Positions 17,301 to 26,685 of a stretch of DNA of 64,000 nt are shown here, in pieces. The DNA is from Deltaproteobacteria bacterium HGW-Deltaproteobacteria-2. GTDB lineage: Bacteria; Desulfobacterota; Syntrophia; Syntrophales; Smithellaceae. Position numbers and translations under genes: made by a program. Under the pieces are notes generated by a model. The model had not been told where the DNA came from, did not search any database, and saw only the letters and a list, made by a program, of their open reading frames with translations. Where the stretch lies: positions 29,927 to 93,926 of the forward strand of contig PHBC01000003.1 in NCBI GenBank assembly GCA_002840505.1. The letters are read 5' to 3'. Position 1 is the first letter of the stretch. Every line of letters starts with the position of its first letter.

Positions 17301-18449
17301 TCAATTCGATGCGCGGCAATCGTTATACATTTGCAGCATTTTGTTATACCTATTAACCATAGACTCAAGTACGGCTGCTTTACCCTGCGTATCTGCCACT
17401 AATCGATTATACCAGCGACTTTTTTCATTGTATGCGCTGATCTTGACATTAAGATTATGGATTTTCCGCGAGTCGCCATAAGTATATCTTTGGTCTGTCG
17501 CGATGGACTCATTCTCCGCATCGAGTTCTTGTTTTATACTGTCAATCTGGTCATTCAGGCTATTAATCTCTGCTTTCTTGAGTTCGATATCATTGAGAAG
17601 ACTCTCTGAGGGCGCAACGCATGTACGCTGCGAAACAGGCGGCGATTGAAGGCCAAATATCTGCACGGAGATATACGTTTCCATGCCGTTCATTTTTCCT
17701 TTCAATACTGCGGCACCGATCTCTTCCACTTCCGAAGAGAGGATATTTCTCCTGTGACCGGGGCTCTGCATCCAGCCATCGACGATCTTTTTATTTGTGT
17801 AGAAATCACCGTTTCCAATATTCTCCGCTATGATCTTATACTGGTAGCCTACACTCTGAGCTATATCGGAGGCTTGCTGGCCCGTGGGAGAAACATGGGC
17901 GAAATACTGTTTCTCGAGCATATCCTTTGCTCTTGATTCCGCAATGGTATTGAGGAGTAGATTCGTTCTCAAAGCCGGTAGTCTATTGAGAACACGGGCA
18001 TTATTGGTAAGGATGATAATTGCCTCCCGGGTAAGTACTTCCCGCGACGCACGGCGTCCGACAGGATTGTCGGCGGTAAGAACCTTCTGAGAGGAGAGAG
18101 GGTTTCCAACAAAATTACCTGACTTGAACAAGTAACGGGGCGATTGTATCTGTGTATAAATAACCACACCCGCAATAAGAGCAACTATGATAATTCCTGT
18201 CCCATACTTTGTACAGAACTCTGATCTTGCGCGCTTCACTTCGACTTCCCCGACCATCGCAGCAAATGTCTGTCGGTCACGCAGTGGCCGCCATAAAGTC
18301 GTGCTGCCATAACGAATTAGCGTACTCCCGGTAATTTCACCAGTCTTTAGAAACGCTTGTATCTGACTGGTCGTAAAGGGACCGCGCATGACACTCATCC
18401 CACGCCAATTCTGTTCCATGAAGTACCAGTTCGTAGACTCATTTGCCAT
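17301..18449 (-). CDS. GYF_2-membrane-CAP domain protein
   Basis: About 382 residues if started at the ATG of MANESTNWYF; a TTG twelve codons upstream is possible. Order: a GYF_2-like domain (WYFMEQN, RGPFTTSQIQAFLKTGEI, residues about 8-60), a single membrane helix (about 88-106, GTGIIIVALIAGVVIYTQI), a CAP/SCP domain (about 150-280, with FAHVSPTGQQASDIAQ and MQSPGHRRNIL), and a C-terminal coiled coil (about 300-370). CAP proteins outside the cytoplasm are often lectin- or protease-like, but activity cannot be inferred. The GYF_2 half would face the cytoplasm and the CAP domain the periplasm. Confidence 0.78.
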   Translation of the reverse strand: MANESTNWYFMEQNWRGMSVMRGPFTTSQIQAFLKTGEITGSTLIRYGSTTLWRPLRDRQTFAAMVGEVEVKRARSEFCTKYGTGIIIVALIAGVVIYTQIQSPRYLFKSGNFVGNPLSSQKVLTADNPVGRRASREVLTREAIIILTNNARVLNRLPALRTNLLLNTIAESRAKDMLEKQYFAHVSPTGQQASDIAQSVGYQYKIIAENIGNGDFYTNKKIVDGWMQSPGHRRNILSSEVEEIGAAVLKGKMNGMETYISVQIFGLQSPPVSQRTCVAPSESLLNDIELKKAEINSLNDQIDSIKQELDAENESIATDQRYTYGDSRKIHNLNVKISAYNEKSRWYNRLVADTQGKAAVLESMVNRYNKMLQMYNDCRASN

Positions 18450-18739
18450 GAAAGAATATTTAACAGATTGGACGAATACAGGCAAGAGAACAATCTACCG
18501 GCGCAAGAAGAACAGAGGGTAAGTTTACTTTAACTATTGCCCGGTCACACAACTGTCTCTTTGTCACTTCGAACGTACATGAGAAGTTTTAAAGACAATA
18601 TCTTCACCTTAATCCGCAGGTCGGGTACAATATTTAATTTGACATCTGATTTTGAATAATTTACAAAACAAAATATTTTTATTGAACAATCTTCATTTAT
18701 ACAAAAGCACCGGACAAATAAATTATTAAGGAATATCCC

Positions 18740-20797
18740 ATGAAACGAATACTGTCTTTTGTTTTTTGCATTCTTCTGATGTCAGTGATTTTTGCCGAGG
18801 CAGGCATATCAGACAAAAATGATAAATTGATTCAAGCAGCGGAAACAGGCAATCTGCAAGGTGTGCAAAGCGCACTTGCGGAAGGCGCAGATATCAATGC
18901 CCTGGTGGTAAAAAAATATGAGTTCGGTATGGAAAAAGGTACAACAGCTTTAATAGCGGCATCAGAAAAAGGTCATAAAGAAGTCGTCAAACTTCTCTTG
19001 AATAGGGGCGCTAATGTAAGAATAAAAGATATTCCTAATGGATTTACGGCTCTGGTAGTGGCATCGCAAAATGGTCACACCGATATAGTAAAACTCCTTT
19101 TGGATAAAGGCGCTAACGCTGATGAAATAGAAATCCTAACCGGCTACCCTACGTTAATATGGGCATCGGATAAAGGCTATGCGGAAATCGTTAAACGCCT
19201 TCTGGAAAAAGGAGCTAACGTAAACATAAAAGAGACCGCTAACGGCTATACCGCCCTTATGATGGCGTCACAAAAAGGTTATACCGAAGTTGTTAAAATT
19301 CTTTTGGATAAAGGTGCCGATGTAAATATGTCAGCTAATAAGGATGGGGCAACCGCCTTGATCTTGGCATCACAAAGCGGTCACACAGAGGTTGTTAAAC
19401 TACTTTTGAATAAAGGTGCCGACCTGAACAAAACAGAAAAAATCAGCGGCGCCAATGCTCTGATATTGGCATCACAAAAAGGCCATGCAGAAATTGTTAA
19501 GCTTCTTTTGAACGAGAACGTTGATATAAATTTTAGGGATGCTAAAAACAATTTAACTGCTCTGGCGTGGGCATCTTCCGGTGGCCATGCAAAGGTAGTA
19601 AAGCTCCTTTTGGATAAAGGTGCCGATATAAATATAACAAATGAAAACGGATTCAGCTCACTGATATGGGCGGCAGATTATGGTCATACGGAAGTCGTCA
19701 AACTTCTTCTGGATAAAGGTGCAAGTATTGATGCTAGAGAAACGACCACCGGCTATAATGCATTGATGTACGCAGCAGACAACGGATATGCCGATACTGT
19801 CAGAATCCTTTTAGATAAGAAAGCTGATGTTAATACAAGAGATGTGACTCGCGGCGAAACGTCTTTAATGCGGGCATCAGGAAATGGGCATATTGAGGTC
19901 GTCAAAGTTCTTTTAGAGAAAGGTGCCGCTGTAAATACAAAATCTACTTCTGAAGGGACAACAGCTTTAATGATTGCTGCAAGTAAAGGCCATACAGAGG
20001 TAGTAAAATTTCTTTTGGACAAAGGCGCTGATGTAAATGCCAAAAGCACCAACGGATCAACCGCCTTGAAAATGGCATCTTCTGGCGGTCATATGGAAAT
20101 CGTTAAAATTCTATTGAATAAGGGCGCGGACATAAATGTAAAGGATATTTACGGATACAATGCATTGATGTGGGCAACGGAGAAAGGCGATAAGGAAATC
20201 GTCAAACTCTTTTTGGATAAAGGTGTTGACGTGAATGCAAGTGGTGTTTACGAAATTACTGCTCTAATAGTAGCGTCGTTTTCTGGCCGTACGGAAATAG
20301 TCAAACTTCTCTTGGATAGAGGTGCCAATGTAAATCTAAAAGATACCCAGGGGTTTACTGCCCTAATGGTGGCATCCTCAGCCGGCCATGCAAAAACTGG
20401 CCTTATAACGATTAATCAAACTATGTTTGCATCACCAGCTGCTTATACGGCGATTGTCAAACTTCTTTTAGATAAAGGAGCAAAAATAGAAGTACGCAAT
20501 TCCGATAACGCAACCGCCTTTTTCATAGCATCGCAGAATGGTCTTACGGAAGTTGTCAAACTTCTTTTGGAAAAAGGTGCTGATGTAAATGTACAAAACA
20601 TTAATGACGCAACACCTTTGATGATGGCATCTATTGGCGGCCATACAGAGGTTGTCAAACTTCTTCTGGAAAAAGGTGCTAACATGAATGTAAAAACGAA
20701 TATTGATGGAGTCGAATATACTGCTTTGAAGATAGCAAAAAAGAAAGGCTGGCGAGAAATTATAACCATATTGAAACAAGCCGGAGCAAAGGAATAG
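18740..20797 (+). CDS. Exported ankyrin-repeat protein (19 repeats)
   Basis: 685 residues with AAGGA upstream. It has a classical signal peptide (KRILSFVFCILLMSVIFAEA) and then nothing but ankyrin repeats of 33-34 residues. I count 19, each of the form GxTALxxASxxGHxEVVKLLLxKGADVN. Repeat 16 carries an insertion (ITINQTMFASPAAYT) that breaks the periodicity. The C-terminal cap is IITILKQAGAKE. Repeats are similar at the DNA level, which allows copy-number change. It should be a periplasmic or secreted protein-binding scaffold; the partner is unknown. The neighbouring CAP protein gene is divergent; no toxin or phospholipase is linked. Confidence 0.88.
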   Translation: MKRILSFVFCILLMSVIFAEAGISDKNDKLIQAAETGNLQGVQSALAEGADINALVVKKYEFGMEKGTTALIAASEKGHKEVVKLLLNRGANVRIKDIPNGFTALVVASQNGHTDIVKLLLDKGANADEIEILTGYPTLIWASDKGYAEIVKRLLEKGANVNIKETANGYTALMMASQKGYTEVVKILLDKGADVNMSANKDGATALILASQSGHTEVVKLLLNKGADLNKTEKISGANALILASQKGHAEIVKLLLNENVDINFRDAKNNLTALAWASSGGHAKVVKLLLDKGADINITNENGFSSLIWAADYGHTEVVKLLLDKGASIDARETTTGYNALMYAADNGYADTVRILLDKKADVNTRDVTRGETSLMRASGNGHIEVVKVLLEKGAAVNTKSTSEGTTALMIAASKGHTEVVKFLLDKGADVNAKSTNGSTALKMASSGGHMEIVKILLNKGADINVKDIYGYNALMWATEKGDKEIVKLFLDKGVDVNASGVYEITALIVASFSGRTEIVKLLLDRGANVNLKDTQGFTALMVASSAGHAKTGLITINQTMFASPAAYTAIVKLLLDKGAKIEVRNSDNATAFFIASQNGLTEVVKLLLEKGADVNVQNINDATPLMMASIGGHTEVVKLLLEKGANMNVKTNIDGVEYTALKIAKKKGWREIITILKQAGAKE

Positions 20798-20856
20798 ACG
20801 GATTTATTTTTAGTCTTTGTATATTTTTTCGATAATTTATTTTTCCAGGATATGGA

Positions 20857-21540
20857 TTAGCGTTTGAGTTTCTCTGTGGTTGTGACAACATTTTTGACAT
20901 TCTTGAATTTGTCCTTCTTCACCATTTGTCTGAGGCCGGCGATGGTCCTTATGCCATAATCTTTGGTGAGCATATTGACAAGAAAATGAGGCAATCTTCC
21001 GCCTTGATCACCAAGAACATGATAGGTAACCTCAGTTTTGTCTGCGCCTTTTGGTACCAGTATACAATCAGTGATAGATGACGGCATCCGTACGACATTT
21101 TTTTTATGATTATATGAGGTTTTTATCCCTTCTGCGTGGCAATAGATAGCACCTGTTGATTTATCCACTGACCATAAAGCTTTTGCCACAGCATCACGAT
21201 CGCTCACAGGGAAATGCAAATCGATCAAACTATAGAAATAGATAACATCCCCCTCACTTCTCATTTCAGGGGTATTGACTATGAAAGATTCTTTACACAA
21301 AAATACATATTGAGGCATTACGGAAATATCACGCATAACAGCTTCGACGACCGCGATCGGCGCATCCACGAAACCTGTGGCCTTTATCTCATTAACACTG
21401 CTTCTGCTAGTTGGCCTGGCATAGCCTGTAATACCATCTGATTCTCCGATTTTCTTCCAGCCGTCATCTGCCGCCCACGCAACCGCAATACTTATTACAA
21501 CGATAAAAAAGATTAACTTACTGAGGTTAAAAATTTTCGA
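20857..21540 (-). CDS. Exported START-domain lipid-binding protein
   Basis: About 227 residues starting MSKIFNLSKL; an upstream in-frame start at 21582 would overlap the TetR gene and is rejected. It has a signal peptide cleaved near AWA-ADD. The rest is a START-like helix-grip fold (ESDGITGYARPT, ATGFVDAPIAVVEAVMRDI, LIDLHFPVSDRDAVAKALW and the C-terminal helix HFLVNMLTKDYGIRTIAGLR). These domains bind lipids or other hydrophobic ligands. It starts 28 bases after the TetR stop, so the two are probably one operon. Confidence 0.8.
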   Translation of the reverse strand, partial: SKIFNLSKLIFFIVVISIAVAWAADDGWKKIGESDGITGYARPTSRSSVNEIKATGFVDAPIAVVEAVMRDISVMPQYVFLCKESFIVNTPEMRSEGDVIYFYSLIDLHFPVSDRDAVAKALWSVDKSTGAIYCHAEGIKTSYNHKKNVVRMPSSITDCILVPKGADKTEVTYHVLGDQGGRLPHFLVNMLTKDYGIRTIAGLRQMVKKDKFKNVKNVVTTTEKLKR

Positions 21541-21568
21541 CATAATTATTTTTCGCTTGAAATTTCCA

Positions 21569-22225
21569 TCACTGGCCGACAAGAATCTTCTTAAACCACG
21601 GGAAAAAGAGTGTCATGCTGGCGTCTTTCACCCAGGTTCGATATTGTTCCTCCAAAGGATTCATGTTCAGTATCTGGGCCTGGCATGATCTGGCTCCGAC
21701 CAATGATATCATAAGGCTGTAGAAACAATAAATGAACATCTCTATTTCGCGGCTCGATCCCTGCAGGGTAAGTTTTTCTTCCATGCCACGTCTCATAGCA
21801 GCCATGCTCATAATGATAAAACGGTAACCGGGTATTTCTTCGATATTACCAATGTTAACCGCATTAAGTGCGGCTATACGCAAAGCGTCGGGTTTGTCCA
21901 TTGTGTAATCAAGCATTCGGTCGATGAAAAGCGAAAACCCTTCCTTAAACGACATTGTATCGAGGCCTTCATACCAGGATTCCTGCGCCGGAATTGTCTC
22001 ATTATAAATAGCTTCGGCCATTGCATAGAATAACTTTTCTTTGGAACCGAAATAATAATGAATCATCGGATGTTCTACACCAGCCTGTTTGGCAATCATG
22101 CGCGTACTGGCAGTTTTAAACGAATACGATGAGAACACTTCTCTGGCTGCCAGTAAAATTCTTTCCCTGGCAGTTTTTTCATTGGCGGTAGAATGTTTTC
22201 TGATTGTTTTCTTTAATTTTTCCAT
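21569..22225 (-). CDS. TetR family transcriptional regulator
   Basis: 218 residues. The N-terminal helix-turn-helix is standard: RILLAAREVFSSYSFKTAST, RMIAKQAGVEHPMIHYYFGS, KEKLFYAM (about residues 20-66). The C-terminal ligand domain is variable and unassigned. It is divergent from the acyl-CoA dehydrogenase genes, and a palindrome overlapping their likely promoter at 22436-22449 is a candidate operator. Control of acyl-CoA dehydrogenase genes by a TetR protein sensing acyl-CoA is common in bacteria, so that role is likely here. Confidence 0.88.
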   Translation of the reverse strand: MEKLKKTIRKHSTANEKTARERILLAAREVFSSYSFKTASTRMIAKQAGVEHPMIHYYFGSKEKLFYAMAEAIYNETIPAQESWYEGLDTMSFKEGFSLFIDRMLDYTMDKPDALRIAALNAVNIGNIEEIPGYRFIIMSMAAMRRGMEEKLTLQGSSREIEMFIYCFYSLMISLVGARSCQAQILNMNPLEEQYRTWVKDASMTLFFPWFKKILVGQ

Positions 22226-22409
22226 AATTAAACACTATCTATATAAAACCATGTGGTAAATATAATATTTAATGTTTTACAGATCTTATTTTGCTAATTC
22301 AGCACATTTTACAGTCATAACTTATTATTGTATAAGTTATTGTTTATATAGTTATATATAACACATAACACAATATTAAACATAAAGATAGAAATATTTA
22401 AAAAAGAGA

Positions 22410-22449
22410 TTGACACGCATTATTTTTTCTAGTACTTACCAATCGGTAA
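22410..22449 (+). promoter_or_regulatory. Candidate promoter with TetR operator
   Basis: A consensus -35 box TTGACA lies at 22410-22415. About 20 bp downstream is the dyad TTACC-AATC-GGTAA (22436-22449), placed where the -10 region and start site would be; the -10 itself is weak. A palindrome of this kind in a divergent intergenic region fits repression by the TetR protein encoded at 21569-22225. The rest of the 410-bp gap (22226-22635) is AT-rich with no gene. Confidence 0.5.
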
Positions 22450-22635
22450 ACAATTTTGTGACAAATTTTGAACAGACGAAATTCTGCGCACGCTGTTTTT
22501 GTTTGTTTTAATTTTTGATTGTTTTTTTTAAATGACCACGTTACAAAGTTGTCGCAGCATCAAAAAGTTTTTGGTTTTGATATAGATATTTTTTAAAAAG
22601 GTTGGTTATTAAAAAAGCTTAAAAAGGAGGACGGA

Positions 22636-23742
22636 ATGTCAACGTTTAGTTTGGATGAAGATCAACGACAGATTAAAGAATCCATGGAAAGTTTCGCGGC
22701 CGATGAATTAAGACCACTTTCAAGGGATTGCGATGAGGAATTTCGTGTTCCACCAGAATTTCTTGAAAAAACATGGGGCTTGGGACTTACAGCCAATATC
22801 ATACCTGAAGAGTATGGTGGCTATGGTTTTAACAGGTCTTGCCTTAATAATGTCATTATGGCAGAGGCACTTGCTTATGGCGATCTCTCATTGTCTCTCG
22901 CGGCAATGGCGCCGAATCTCTTTGTGTTGCCTATTCTGGAAATGGGAACAGATGCTCAGAAGAAAAAATATCTTCCAACTTTTTGCGGCGACAAATACAA
23001 GGTTGGAACCATGGCTATCATGGAACACTCCATTTCCTTTGATCCGTTTGACGTAAAGACAAAAGCTGTCCTGAGCAACGATAATTATGTAATAAACGGA
23101 GAAAAATGCCTGGTTCCAATGGCGGATCAAGCAGAATACATGATCGTGATTGCTTCGACAGACAAAGGCACCGGCGCTTTTATCGTCGATAAAAACGCGG
23201 CGGGCGTCTCCTTGGTAGAAAAAGAAAAGAATATGGGTCTCAACGCTCTTCCCCTTTACAGAGTTGCCTTTAAAGATTGCAAGGTTCCTGCTGAAAATTG
23301 CCTTGGCGGGGAGAAGGGAATTGATTACACAAGACTTTTGTGTCTCTCCCGTATCGGACTTTCTGCCACAATGGTGGGTGTAGCACAGGCAGTTTTGGAT
23401 TACAGCATAAAGTATACAAAGGAACGCGTCGCTTTCGGACAACCTATCGCTACACGTCAGTCAATCGCATTCATGCTTGCCGATGCAGCCATAGAAATAG
23501 AAGGAATAAGATCTTTAACCTGGAAGGCGGCCTGGACAGCAGATCAGGGAGAAGCAATGAAGGACGAGCTTCTAAGAATTTCCTATCTCACAAAGACATA
23601 TTCCGCTGAACAGGTATTTAAGATTGCTGACTACGGAGTGTCGATGTTGGGAGGCCATGGTCTTATCCGTGAACATAACATCGAGCTGTGGTTCAGGAAT
23701 GCAAGGGCATTTTCAATGTTAGAAGGTCTGATAATGGCGTAA
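22636..23742 (+). CDS. Acyl-CoA dehydrogenase, short C-terminus
   Basis: 368 residues with AAAGGAGG upstream. The family N-terminal, middle and C-terminal domains are present (FAADELRPLSRDCDEEF; MAIMEHSISFDPFDVKTKA; YTKERVAFGQPIATRQSIAF; YGVSMLGGHGLIREHNIE). The position of the usual catalytic Glu is E363 in SMLEG, but the protein ends five residues later instead of continuing with the usual TSEIQ-like helix. It is 24 bases upstream of a second, longer acyl-CoA dehydrogenase. The pair may form a heteromer in which the subunits differ in catalytic role; this is an inference from the arrangement. Confidence 0.88.
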   Translation: MSTFSLDEDQRQIKESMESFAADELRPLSRDCDEEFRVPPEFLEKTWGLGLTANIIPEEYGGYGFNRSCLNNVIMAEALAYGDLSLSLAAMAPNLFVLPILEMGTDAQKKKYLPTFCGDKYKVGTMAIMEHSISFDPFDVKTKAVLSNDNYVINGEKCLVPMADQAEYMIVIASTDKGTGAFIVDKNAAGVSLVEKEKNMGLNALPLYRVAFKDCKVPAENCLGGEKGIDYTRLLCLSRIGLSATMVGVAQAVLDYSIKYTKERVAFGQPIATRQSIAFMLADAAIEIEGIRSLTWKAAWTADQGEAMKDELLRISYLTKTYSAEQVFKIADYGVSMLGGHGLIREHNIELWFRNARAFSMLEGLIMA

Positions 23743-23766
23743 GCCTTATAATGAAGGAGGAGCAAA

Positions 23767-24966
23767 ATGATAAGCTTTAAAGAATCTGAAATGGAAAAAC
23801 AGGTAAAAGATCTGATCCATGGTATGGCCAAAGATATCATGAGACCGATTGCACGATATTATGATGAACATGAGCATCAAAGACCAACGGAACTGGAGCC
23901 TTTTCGCGTTATCATGCAGGCAGGTGGAATGGGAGCAGGCAGAAAGAAGAAAAGCGGTGAAAAGAAGGAAATTAAAGTAACTGATGATAAGATTGGCTCA
24001 AATGCAATGTCTATTACTGGGGCGGAAGAACTGGCCTGGGGTGATGTCGGATTAATGCTGGCCCTGCCCGGATCCGGCCTGGGAAACGCAGCCATCGGTG
24101 CCGTCGCTACCGATGAACAATATGAGCGTTTTGGACAGAAGTATGCCGCCATGGCTATTACCGAGCCTGGTTGCGGATCGGATGCCAGCGCCGTCAGCAC
24201 GACAGCCGTACTTGATGGTGATGAATATGTATTAAATGGTGAAAAGATATTTGTAACGGATGGTGATCGCTGTGAAGTAGTAGTAGTCTGGGCGACTCTG
24301 GACAAGAGTAAGGGCAGAAATGCAATAAAATCTTTTGTAGTAGAAAAAGGAACACCGGGCCTGACCGTAGGTAAACTGGAACATAAATGCGGTATCCGGG
24401 CTTCAGATACTGCGGTACTGATCCTTCAGGATTGCAGAATACCAAAAACTAACATATTGGGTGATCCCGAGATAAGACCCGAAGGCGGTTTCAAGGGCGT
24501 TATGGCAACTTTTGATGCCTCACGACCATTGGTTGGAGCTCTGGGACTGGGTTGCGCAAGAGCTGCCTATGAATTCACCAAAGAAACCCTGGCTAAAGAA
24601 GGGATAGAAATACGGTACGACAAACCCCTGATTAAGCAAAGCGCTATTGAAAAAGACATGCTCTGGATGGAAGCCCAGTTGGAAATGATGCGCGTCATAA
24701 TACAAAAGGCTGCATGGATGGCCGATAATGGCCGGCCGAATAATTTAGAGGCTTCCATGGCAAAGGCCAAAGGAGGAAAGGCAGGCAATCTGGTTGTTCA
24801 GAAATGCGTTGAACTTCTTGGACCTATCGGATATTCTCAGAGATATTTGCTGGAAAAATGGATGAGAGACAATAAGGTCAATGATATCTATGAAGGCACA
24901 CAGCAGATTCAGATGATTGTTATAGCAAGACGTATTCTTGACTATGGAAGAGACATGCTAGCGTAA
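23767..24966 (+). CDS. Acyl-CoA dehydrogenase with lysine-rich insert
   Basis: 399 residues with AAGGAGGAG upstream. It oxidises an acyl-CoA to the enoyl-CoA using FAD and passes electrons to ETF. Family motifs: MAITEPGCGSDASAV, YVLNGEKIFVTDG, and the catalytic Glu376 in NDIYEGTQQIQ. An unusual basic insert, GRKKKSGEKKEIKV, lies near residue 60, in the loop after the N-terminal helices where most homologues have none. It ends with a normal C-terminal helix. It is cotranscribed with the shorter dehydrogenase at 22636 and followed by a strong terminator. The substrate chain type is not deducible. Confidence 0.9.
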   Translation: MISFKESEMEKQVKDLIHGMAKDIMRPIARYYDEHEHQRPTELEPFRVIMQAGGMGAGRKKKSGEKKEIKVTDDKIGSNAMSITGAEELAWGDVGLMLALPGSGLGNAAIGAVATDEQYERFGQKYAAMAITEPGCGSDASAVSTTAVLDGDEYVLNGEKIFVTDGDRCEVVVVWATLDKSKGRNAIKSFVVEKGTPGLTVGKLEHKCGIRASDTAVLILQDCRIPKTNILGDPEIRPEGGFKGVMATFDASRPLVGALGLGCARAAYEFTKETLAKEGIEIRYDKPLIKQSAIEKDMLWMEAQLEMMRVIIQKAAWMADNGRPNNLEASMAKAKGGKAGNLVVQKCVELLGPIGYSQRYLLEKWMRDNKVNDIYEGTQQIQMIVIARRILDYGRDMLA

Positions 24967-24990
24967 AACAAAAATACATTGTTTTTTCCG

Positions 24991-25029
24991 GTGGCTTGTG
25001 TGTACTACACGCAAGCCACTATTTTTTTT
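24991..25029 (+). terminator. Rho-independent terminator after acyl-CoA dehydrogenase pair
   Basis: A stem GTGGCTTG...CAAGCCAC with additional inner pairing (TGTGT against ACACG) is followed at once by a run of eight T residues. It lies 25 bases after the stop of the second acyl-CoA dehydrogenase and before the radical-SAM gene, so it separates the two transcription units. Confidence 0.85.
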
Positions 25030-25089
25030 AACAACAATACCATTCAATAATATTGACGTCACATTTTGCAATAAAAAGAGGTCCGATCA

Positions 25090-26685
25090 ATGAAAGTAGC
25101 CATCATTGCCCCACCGTATCCTTTGGAAGAAGCACCGGCACCACCTTTGGGTATTTCTTATGTTTCGGCTGCCTTCGAAGCGGCTGGCGCAGAGGTGGAA
25201 ATTTTTGATTACATCGTTTCTCAATATACACCGGACAAACTAAGAGAAAGGCTGGACAGATTTAAGCCTGATATAGTGGGTGCAACGTCGGTTACATTGA
25301 ATTTTAAATCGGCAGCAGAAATTGTTAGAACTGCAAAAAGGCATAATCCTTCCGTGATCACGATAATGGGAGGTCCCCATGTTTCCTTTGACGCAATTAA
25401 TGTTCTTCAGTCCTATCCGGAAATAGACATGATCGTAATAGGAGAAGGGGAAGAAACCATCAAGGAATTGATGTTAATCAAAATGATCATGAACAAATGG
25501 AGTAATGTCAAAGGCATTGCCTTTCGTCAGGACAATGAAGTCATTTTTACCGAACCACGAGAATTAATCTCCAATCTCGATACGTTGCCCCTTCCGGCAA
25601 GGCATCTATTGTCTTTATCCCGGTATCAGGCTCTGGGTTTTCCTGTCAGCATAATCACAAGTCGAGGTTGTCCTTATCAATGCATCTTTTGCCAGGGTCG
25701 CAGAATGGTGGGAAAGAAAGTCCGCCATAGAAGTCCTTCTCTGGTAGTCGATGAAATCGAAAACATTTTATCTTATGGAATAACCAGAATCAATGTGGCA
25801 GATGATCTTTTTACTGCAAACAAGAAAAGGGCAAGAAAAGTCTGCGAGGAAATTCAGCGTCGGAGTTTAAAATTTGGCTGGAGTGCATTTTCACGCGTGG
25901 ATACAATGGATAAAGAAACTCTGGAAATCATGCGTGACACTGGATGTGATAGTGTAGGTTTGGGAATTGAATCGGGAAACCAGGAAATACTTGATCGCAT
26001 CAAAAAGAAAATTACTTTGGATGAAACAAGGCGGGCCATAAAGATATGCAAGGAAGTGGGACTACCCGCCCATGCATATTTTATAGCGGGGCTCCCGGGA
26101 GAATCTCCTCAAAGTTTGAAGGATACAAAAGAATTTGCCGAAAGTTTAGATGTACCTTTCGGATATCATTTGCTTGCACCTTTTCCCGGTACAACGGTAA
26201 GGGAAAATATTGACGAGTATGATCTTGAAATTTTGACTGATGATTGGGATCAGTATGATGCAAACAGAGCAATTGTAAAAACTTCAAAAATTTCATCGGA
26301 ACAAATTGCTGAATTTGTAGCTGAATATGATAAAGAAGTTAATGATGGGTGGGAAGATTTTTTACAGCAATACAAAAACAAGACGGGCAAAAACACGCCA
26401 GAGGAAAATTTCATGGTTGAAGGACACTTAAGGACGGATCTGATTTACAAACTTTTAGCACAAGACATCATTGAACGTTACGGTTCCTTCCCGACAGAAA
26501 GTTTTCAAAAGAATTCTTCTGATGAAAGCGTTGACATACTTTGCAGAAAAGTTCAGAAGATTACGGATATGGAAACGCATATAGTTAATAATACTTTAAA
26601 AAGCCTTATTAATTCCGGCTATATTAAATCTCAACTTGCTGGTGATAAAATCACTTGGCATTGGACACATAACAACAAGGCATAA
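25090..26685 (+). CDS. B12-binding domain radical-SAM protein
   Basis: 531 residues with AGAGG upstream. The N-terminal half is a cobalamin-binding-type Rossmann domain (MKVAIIAPPYP, PPLGISYVSAAFE, IMGGPHVSFDA, VIGEGEETIKEL) that lacks the DxHxxG cobalt-ligand motif. The radical-SAM core has the cluster motif CPYQCIFC (about residue 198), then GLGIESGNQEIL and YFIAGLPGES. The C-terminal 100 residues look like a helical or winged-helix extension (LIYKLLAQDIIERYG; ITWHWTHN). The class includes methylases and ring-modifying enzymes, so the substrate is unknown. It lies alone between a terminator and the hydratase pair. Confidence 0.87.
   Translation: MKVAIIAPPYPLEEAPAPPLGISYVSAAFEAAGAEVEIFDYIVSQYTPDKLRERLDRFKPDIVGATSVTLNFKSAAEIVRTAKRHNPSVITIMGGPHVSFDAINVLQSYPEIDMIVIGEGEETIKELMLIKMIMNKWSNVKGIAFRQDNEVIFTEPRELISNLDTLPLPARHLLSLSRYQALGFPVSIITSRGCPYQCIFCQGRRMVGKKVRHRSPSLVVDEIENILSYGITRINVADDLFTANKKRARKVCEEIQRRSLKFGWSAFSRVDTMDKETLEIMRDTGCDSVGLGIESGNQEILDRIKKKITLDETRRAIKICKEVGLPAHAYFIAGLPGESPQSLKDTKEFAESLDVPFGYHLLAPFPGTTVRENIDEYDLEILTDDWDQYDANRAIVKTSKISSEQIAEFVAEYDKEVNDGWEDFLQQYKNKTGKNTPEENFMVEGHLRTDLIYKLLAQDIIERYGSFPTESFQKNSSDESVDILCRKVQKITDMETHIVNNTLKSLINSGYIKSQLAGDKITWHWTHNNKA

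Noticed and set aside
19753..20769. Long antisense reading frames across the ankyrin gene
   Set aside because: They mirror the repeat periodicity of the coding strand and have no start signals or similarity to any protein; artefacts of repeat composition.
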